Shown here: positions 60,062-64,000 of the stretch, in pieces
Numbering within the stretch: position 1 is the stretch's first letter
How the letters are laid out: every line of letters starts with the position of its first letter
Assembly: GCF_009742725.1 (NCBI RefSeq)
Contig: NZ_WPHG01000003.1
Span: forward strand, 620,001 to 684,000
Direction of reading: 5' to 3'
Source: Nitratireductor arenosus
GTDB lineage: Bacteria > Pseudomonadota > Alphaproteobacteria > Rhizobiales > Rhizobiaceae
Length of the DNA: 64,000 nucleotides
Notes under the pieces: generated by a model
What the model saw: only the letters and a program-made list of their open reading frames with translations
What the model was told of the DNA's origin: nothing
The model's database searches: none
Made by a program: the position numbers and the translations under genes

Positions 60062-60898
60062 ATGACCATCAAAACGATACTTGCTGTCACCGGGCTTGAG
60101 GCGAATGACGACGACCTGCATCTTGCCGCTGAATTGTGCGGGGAAATTGACGGCCATCTGTCGGTGCTCGTGCTCACCATCGCGGCCCCGGCACCGGCGG
60201 GAGAATACGCCGCCATGGCTTCCGATATCTGGGCCAAGGAGCGCCAGGAGGATATCGAGCGCCTTCGCGCGCGCACCGAGGCCGTGTCGAAACTGGTCGC
60301 CGCGCTTCCGGTTCCCGGCGATGTCGCCAGCGACTATGTCGAGCAGGCCTGGGCCGACGACGCCATCGGCCGCCGCGCCCGCTATGCCGATCTCGTCCTG
60401 GCCGGGCCGGGACTGCAAGACAATCCCATTTTGTGGGACAAGATGCTGGAAGGCGTGCTGTTTTCATCCGGCACGCCGCTGCTTCTGGTGCCGCAAGGTG
60501 TGACGCCGAGCCTGCGGCCCGAGCGCGTCACCGTCGCCTGGGACGCGCGTCCGGAGGCCTCGCGCGCCGTGCGCGCGGCGCTCGATCTCATCGTCGGTGC
60601 AAAAGAGGTGTCGCTGGCGCTGGTCGACCCTGTCGCGGGGAACGCGGTCTACGGCGAGGAGCCCGGCGCCGATCTTGCCGCCTATCTCTCGCGTCATGGC
60701 GCCAAGGTCAGCGTCGACCGGTTGCCGAGCCAGGGCCATTCGGTCGCCGACGTGCTGTGCCGGCACACAATCGACAAGGCTGCCGACCTGATGGTGATGG
60801 GCGCCTACGGACATTCGCGGCTGCGTGAACGCCTGTTCGGCGGGGTGACAAAATCCATGCTCGAGCAACCGCCCGTGCCTGTGCTGATGGCGCGCTGA
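60062..60898 (+). CDS. universal stress protein UspA family, tandem domain
   Basis: A 278-residue protein of two Usp domains. The second holds the ATP-binding signature Gly-Ala-Tyr-Gly-His-Ser-Arg-Leu-Arg-Glu-Arg-Leu-Phe-Gly-Gly-Val-Thr; the first lacks it. ATG 60062 precedes the Ile-Leu-Ala-Val-Thr-Gly start of the fold; the longer frame overlaps the FNR boxes. Such proteins are typically induced by oxygen limitation, matching the boxes upstream. Confidence 0.87.
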   Translation: MTIKTILAVTGLEANDDDLHLAAELCGEIDGHLSVLVLTIAAPAPAGEYAAMASDIWAKERQEDIERLRARTEAVSKLVAALPVPGDVASDYVEQAWADDAIGRRARYADLVLAGPGLQDNPILWDKMLEGVLFSSGTPLLLVPQGVTPSLRPERVTVAWDARPEASRAVRAALDLIVGAKEVSLALVDPVAGNAVYGEEPGADLAAYLSRHGAKVSVDRLPSQGHSVADVLCRHTIDKAADLMVMGAYGHSRLRERLFGGVTKSMLEQPPVPVLMAR

Positions 60899-60928
60899 GA
60901 CCGGCCCGCCGCGGTGGTTTGGGCCGGC

Positions 60929-62113
60929 TCAGCCGGCTTCCAGCGCGGCGTCCAGATCCGCGATCAGGTCGGCGGGATCCTCCAGGCCGACATGCAGGCG
61001 GATCAGCGCGCCGCGGGCCTGCCAGCGTGTCGCGGTCCGGTATGCCGCTGGATCGGCGACGATCGCCAGGCTTTCGTAACCGCCCCAGGACGATCCGATT
61101 CCGAACAGCCGCAGCCGGTCGACGATCGCCGCAGCGCGGTCGGCGCGCTTGGTGGCGAGTTCGAACGCCATCAAACCGCATGCCCCCGCAAAGTCGCGCC
61201 GCCACAGCGCGTGGTCCGGGCTTTCCGGCAAGGCCGGATAAAGCACGGATGCGACGTCGTCGCGCGCGGCGAGCCAGGCTGCGACGGCGAGCGTGCTTTC
61301 TTGATGCTGGCGCAGGCGCACTGCCATCGTGCGCAGTCCGCGCTGCGCCAGATAGGCCTCGTCGGCGCCGACGCAAATGCCGGTCTGGCGCGCACCGTCG
61401 CGCAGCCGCGGCCAGGCGTCCTCGGTGGCGATCGCGATCCCCAGCATCGCGTCGGAATGGCCGGCGATATATTTGGTGCCGGCGTGGATCGACACGTCGA
61501 CCCCGTGCGCGAGCGGCTGGAAGAAAAGCGGCGTCGCCCAGGTGTTGTCGATCATAACCGTCGCACCGGCCGCCTTGGCCGCCCGGCCGATCGCCGGCAC
61601 GTCGGCAATCTCGAAGGTGAGCGAACCCGGAGATTCCAGGAACACGAGCTTGACGTCCGGCGTCACATACCGGGCGATGTCCGCGCCGAGCCGCGGGTCG
61701 ACATAGACAGTCTTCACCCCCATGCGGCGCAGATAGGTGTCGCAGAACGTCCGTGTCGGCCCATAGGCGTTGTCCGTCATCAAGATTGTGTCGCCGGCTG
61801 CGACGAAGGCGGTGATCGCGCCGGCGATCGCGCTCAGGCCCGAGGGGTAGAGCTGGGCGCGATGGCCGCCTTCAAGTTCGCAAAGCGCATCCTCGAGCGC
61901 ACGGGTGGTCGGCGTACCGGTACGGCCGTAAACCATGCGCTTGCCGTCGGCCGTGCGCTCCGCGAAGGCGGCCTTGCGATCCGCCATGCTGGCCTGAATG
62001 ACGGTCGAGACCCGATAGAGCGGCGGGTTGACCGCACCGTTCCACGCTTCGGGATCGCGCCCGGCATGGACCACGCGTGTCATCGGCCGGTCGCGGCTGT
62101 CACCGCCGCTCAT
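60929..62113 (-). CDS. metC: cystathionine beta-lyase-type PLP enzyme
   Basis: A 394-residue enzyme of the Cys/Met metabolism family. Thr-Arg-Val-Val-His-Ala-Gly at the start, Tyr-Pro-Ser-Gly-Leu-Ser-Ala-Ile in the PLP phosphate loop, Asp-Asn-Thr-Trp-Ala-Thr-Pro, and His-Ala-Gly-Thr-Lys-Tyr-Ile-Ala-Gly-His-Ser with the Schiff-base Lys are visible; Trp-Gly-Gly-Tyr-Glu-Ser near the end is typical of MetC. It splits cystathionine to homocysteine, pyruvate and ammonia. The ATGA overlap with the molybdenum enzyme gene makes a role in breaking down another C-S compound possible too. Confidence 0.87.
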   Translation of the reverse strand: MSGGDSRDRPMTRVVHAGRDPEAWNGAVNPPLYRVSTVIQASMADRKAAFAERTADGKRMVYGRTGTPTTRALEDALCELEGGHRAQLYPSGLSAIAGAITAFVAAGDTILMTDNAYGPTRTFCDTYLRRMGVKTVYVDPRLGADIARYVTPDVKLVFLESPGSLTFEIADVPAIGRAAKAAGATVMIDNTWATPLFFQPLAHGVDVSIHAGTKYIAGHSDAMLGIAIATEDAWPRLRDGARQTGICVGADEAYLAQRGLRTMAVRLRQHQESTLAVAAWLAARDDVASVLYPALPESPDHALWRRDFAGACGLMAFELATKRADRAAAIVDRLRLFGIGSSWGGYESLAIVADPAAYRTATRWQARGALIRLHVGLEDPADLIADLDAALEAG

Positions 62114-64000
62114 CGCTTTGCTCCCGGGGCGATCGCCGGCGGATCGTAGGCCGTCACCGGCGGTGCGTCGGCCGCCCGCTCGACTTCGACGAGGGCGGTT
62201 TGGGCGATCGGTCCCTGGCCGAGCCTGGAGGTGCCCTTGTCGATAGTGAGCACGTTCGGATTGCCGTGCTTGTCGGTGCTGCCGTCGCGTGCGGGATCGC
62301 TCGGATCGTACCAGGATCCGGTCGCGAGTTGCACGACGCCGGGGCGGATCGTGTCGGTGATCCTGACGCCGGCGAGCACGGAACCGCGCGCGTTGAAGAC
62401 GCGCACGATGTCGCCGTCGGCAAGTGCGCGGGCGGCCGCGTCCACTGGATTGATCAACAATGGCTCGCGTCCGCCGACCTTGCCGGAACGGCTGAGCGCG
62501 GTGTCGTCCAATTGCCCATGCAGCCGGTTGCGTGGCTGGTTGGAGATCATGTGGAGCGGATGCGCGCCGGTTTGCGACGAGCCCAGCCATTCGGCCGGTT
62601 CGAGCCAGGTCGCGTGCCCGGGGCAGTCGTCATAGCCGAAGCCGGCGATTGTGTCGGAATAGATCTCAATGCGGCCCGACGGTGTATTGAGCCTGGCCCC
62701 GTCGGGATCGGCACGGAAATCGGAAAACAGGTCGAAATCCGCCGCCGGCGGCTCGATTTCGGCAAATTCCCGCTCCCAGAAGCTGTCGAAGTCGGGAAGT
62801 TGGACTTGGCGGCGCGACGCCTGTTCGCGGGCGGTTTCGTAGAGGTGACGGATCCAGTCCATCTCCGACCGGCCCTCGGTGAAGGCGCGCAACGTGCCTA
62901 GACGCTCGGCGAGGCCGCGGAAGATGTCATGGTCGTTGCGCGCATCGTTGAGGGGCTCGATCGCCTGCTTCATCGCGATGATGAAGCGGTCGCGGCCGCA
63001 TGCCCCGACATCGTTGCGCTCCAGCGTCGTCGTGGCCGGCAGGACGATGTCGGCGAAGCGGGCCGTGGCTGTCCACCAACTCTCGTTGACGATGAAGGTC
63101 TCCGGCCGCCGTAGCGCGGTCCGCATCCGATTGATGTCCTGGTGGTGGTGGAACGGGTTGCCGCCGGCCCAGTAGACCAGCCGGATATCCGGATAGCGGC
63201 AATGCCGGCCGTTGAAGTCGTAGGCTTCTCCGGGGTGCAAGAACATATCGCAGATGCGTGCCACCGGTATCGCGGTCTTGACCGGGTTGACGCCAGCGGT
63301 GAGGTTGGGCGAGGCGATCTCCGTGCGTGGCGTTCCCATGCCCGAGATCGAGCCGTGTCCGAACGCCACTCCGCCGCCTGGCAGGCCGATCTGGCCAAGC
63401 ATGGCGGCGAGCGTGATCGCCATCCAGAATGGCTGTTCGCCGTGGTCGGCGCGCTGCAGCGACCAGGTCATGGTGATCATCGTGCGTGTTGCGGCCATGC
63501 GACGCGCCAGGGTGCGGATCGTCGCCGGAGCGATGCCGCAGATCGCGGCGGCCCATTCGGCGCTCTTTTCGATCCCGTCCGTCCGCCCGGCGAGATAGGC
63601 CTCGAAACGGTCATATCCCACGCAGTAACGATCGAGGAAGGCGCGGTCGTGCAGGCCTTCCGTAAGCAGCGTGTGGGCGATGCCGAGCATCAGCGCGGTG
63701 TCGGTGTTCGGCCTGGGGGCGATCCATTCCGCGTCGATCCCGTCATCGATATCGGCCTGCAATGGGCTGATATTGACGAACTCGACGCCTGCCGCGCGTG
63801 CTGCCCGGATCGCCGACGGCGCGGCGTGTTCGGCCGGGCCGCCCGCGGCCACTTGCAAGTTCTTATCCGGTAAGCCGCCGAAGGCGACGACCAGCCCGCC
63901 ATTGCGGGCGATGCTGCCCCAGCTGGTGACCGGACCGCTGCACGCCTGCGTCGAGCCGAGCAGATGCGGCAAAAGGGTCAGTCCCGCGGCGATGGAGTAG
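62110..64000 (-). CDS. molybdopterin oxidoreductase of the DMSO/biotin-sulfoxide reductase family (5' end outside window)
   Basis: The open frame extends without stop to the right edge, 629 residues plus the missing N-terminus. Trp-Ser-Leu-Gln-Arg-Ala-Asp-His-Gly-Glu-Gln-Pro, Met-Leu-Gly-Gln-Ile-Gly-Leu-Pro-Gly-Gly-Gly, Tyr-Trp-Ala-Gly-Gly-Asn-Pro-Phe-His-His-His-Gln-Asp and a C-terminal Pro-Leu-His-Met-Ile-Ser-Asn-Gln-Pro block match the BisC/TorA/DorA group (about 750-800 residues). Such enzymes reduce S- or N-oxides; the Mo-ligand Ser lies in the missing part. An internal TTG at 63972 is not the start. ATGA overlap with metC suggests coupled sulfur-compound metabolism, for example methionine or biotin sulfoxide. 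Confidence 0.87.
   Translation of the reverse strand, partial: YSIAAGLTLLPHLLGSTQACSGPVTSWGSIARNGGLVVAFGGLPDKNLQVAAGGPAEHAAPSAIRAARAAGVEFVNISPLQADIDDGIDAEWIAPRPNTDTALMLGIAHTLLTEGLHDRAFLDRYCVGYDRFEAYLAGRTDGIEKSAEWAAAICGIAPATIRTLARRMAATRTMITMTWSLQRADHGEQPFWMAITLAAMLGQIGLPGGGVAFGHGSISGMGTPRTEIASPNLTAGVNPVKTAIPVARICDMFLHPGEAYDFNGRHCRYPDIRLVYWAGGNPFHHHQDINRMRTALRRPETFIVNESWWTATARFADIVLPATTTLERNDVGACGRDRFIIAMKQAIEPLNDARNDHDIFRGLAERLGTLRAFTEGRSEMDWIRHLYETAREQASRRQVQLPDFDSFWEREFAEIEPPAADFDLFSDFRADPDGARLNTPSGRIEIYSDTIAGFGYDDCPGHATWLEPAEWLGSSQTGAHPLHMISNQPRNRLHGQLDDTALSRSGKVGGREPLLINPVDAAARALADGDIVRVFNARGSVLAGVRITDTIRPGVVQLATGSWYDPSDPARDGSTDKHGNPNVLTIDKGTSRLGQGPIAQTALVEVERAADAPPVTAYDPPAIAPGAKR

Overview
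The window is GC-rich chromosomal DNA from an alphaproteobacterium, most likely of the order Hyphomicrobiales (Rhizobiales). The main reason is a cell-cycle block at about 40.4-46.6 kb with mnmA, sciP, fliJ, ctrA, a CheY-like regulator, the phosphotransferase chpT and eipA. The many TRAP and ABC importers, BKACE enzymes, an M20 carbamoylase, fused LivM-LivG and FNR/FixK-type boxes also fit a metabolically versatile soil or marine member. The organism is inferred from gene content only.

Layout. 0-3.1 kb: tail of a dCTP deaminase, an M19 dipeptidase, a voltage-gated sodium channel, a small methyltransferase and tRNA-Gly(CCC). 3.2-9.9 kb: a complete sugar ABC importer operon (binding protein, two permeases, ROK kinase, GntR regulator, SIS protein, UgpC-type ATPase). 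10.2-11.7 kb: an asparagine synthetase. 11.7-18.6 kb: a TetR-controlled TRAP operon with a cyclase-family hydrolase, a BKACE, an OsmC protein and an SMP-30 lactonase, apparently a catabolic unit for an unknown carboxylate. 18.9-23.1 kb: a TAXI-type TRAP system with a strong internal hairpin terminator and a UspA protein. 23.1-24.9 kb: an MFS exporter and a divergent MerR regulator around a textbook 19-bp-spacer MerR promoter. 24.9-28.1 kb: a class III aminotransferase, an RpiR regulator and a second BKACE around a perfect inverted repeat. 28.1-29.8 kb: a sulfatase. 29.9-39.2 kb: a Liv-type ABC importer with a feruloyl-CoA synthase-like ligase, a divergent TetR regulator with paired operators and an aldehyde dehydrogenase. 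39.4-40.4 kb: a Gfo/Idh/MocA oxidoreductase. 40.4-46.6 kb: the cell-cycle block, with six GANTC (CcrM) sites clustered in the ctrA promoter. 46.6-47.4 kb: a transposase remnant and a small unknown gene. 47.5-55.1 kb: a TRAP operon fused by ATGA overlaps to class 1B dihydroorotate dehydrogenase (pyrD, pyrK), an M20 carbamoylase and a mutilated dihydroorotase, with a divergent XRE regulator. 55.4-64 kb: a Pat-like acyltransferase, an APH/AAA kinase and a UspA protein around FNR boxes, a cystathionine beta-lyase-like enzyme and a partial molybdopterin oxidoreductase.

The most unusual system is 47.5-55.1 kb. Its enzymes match a route from orotate through dihydroorotate and N-carbamoyl-aspartate to aspartate, with its own carboxylate importer, so it looks like an orotate-utilisation operon rather than a biosynthetic one. 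Its dihydroorotase has lost the N-terminal HxH metal ligands and has an in-frame internal deletion, so the operon may depend on the housekeeping enzyme.

Gene functions rest on motif and family recognition by eye; no database search was run.
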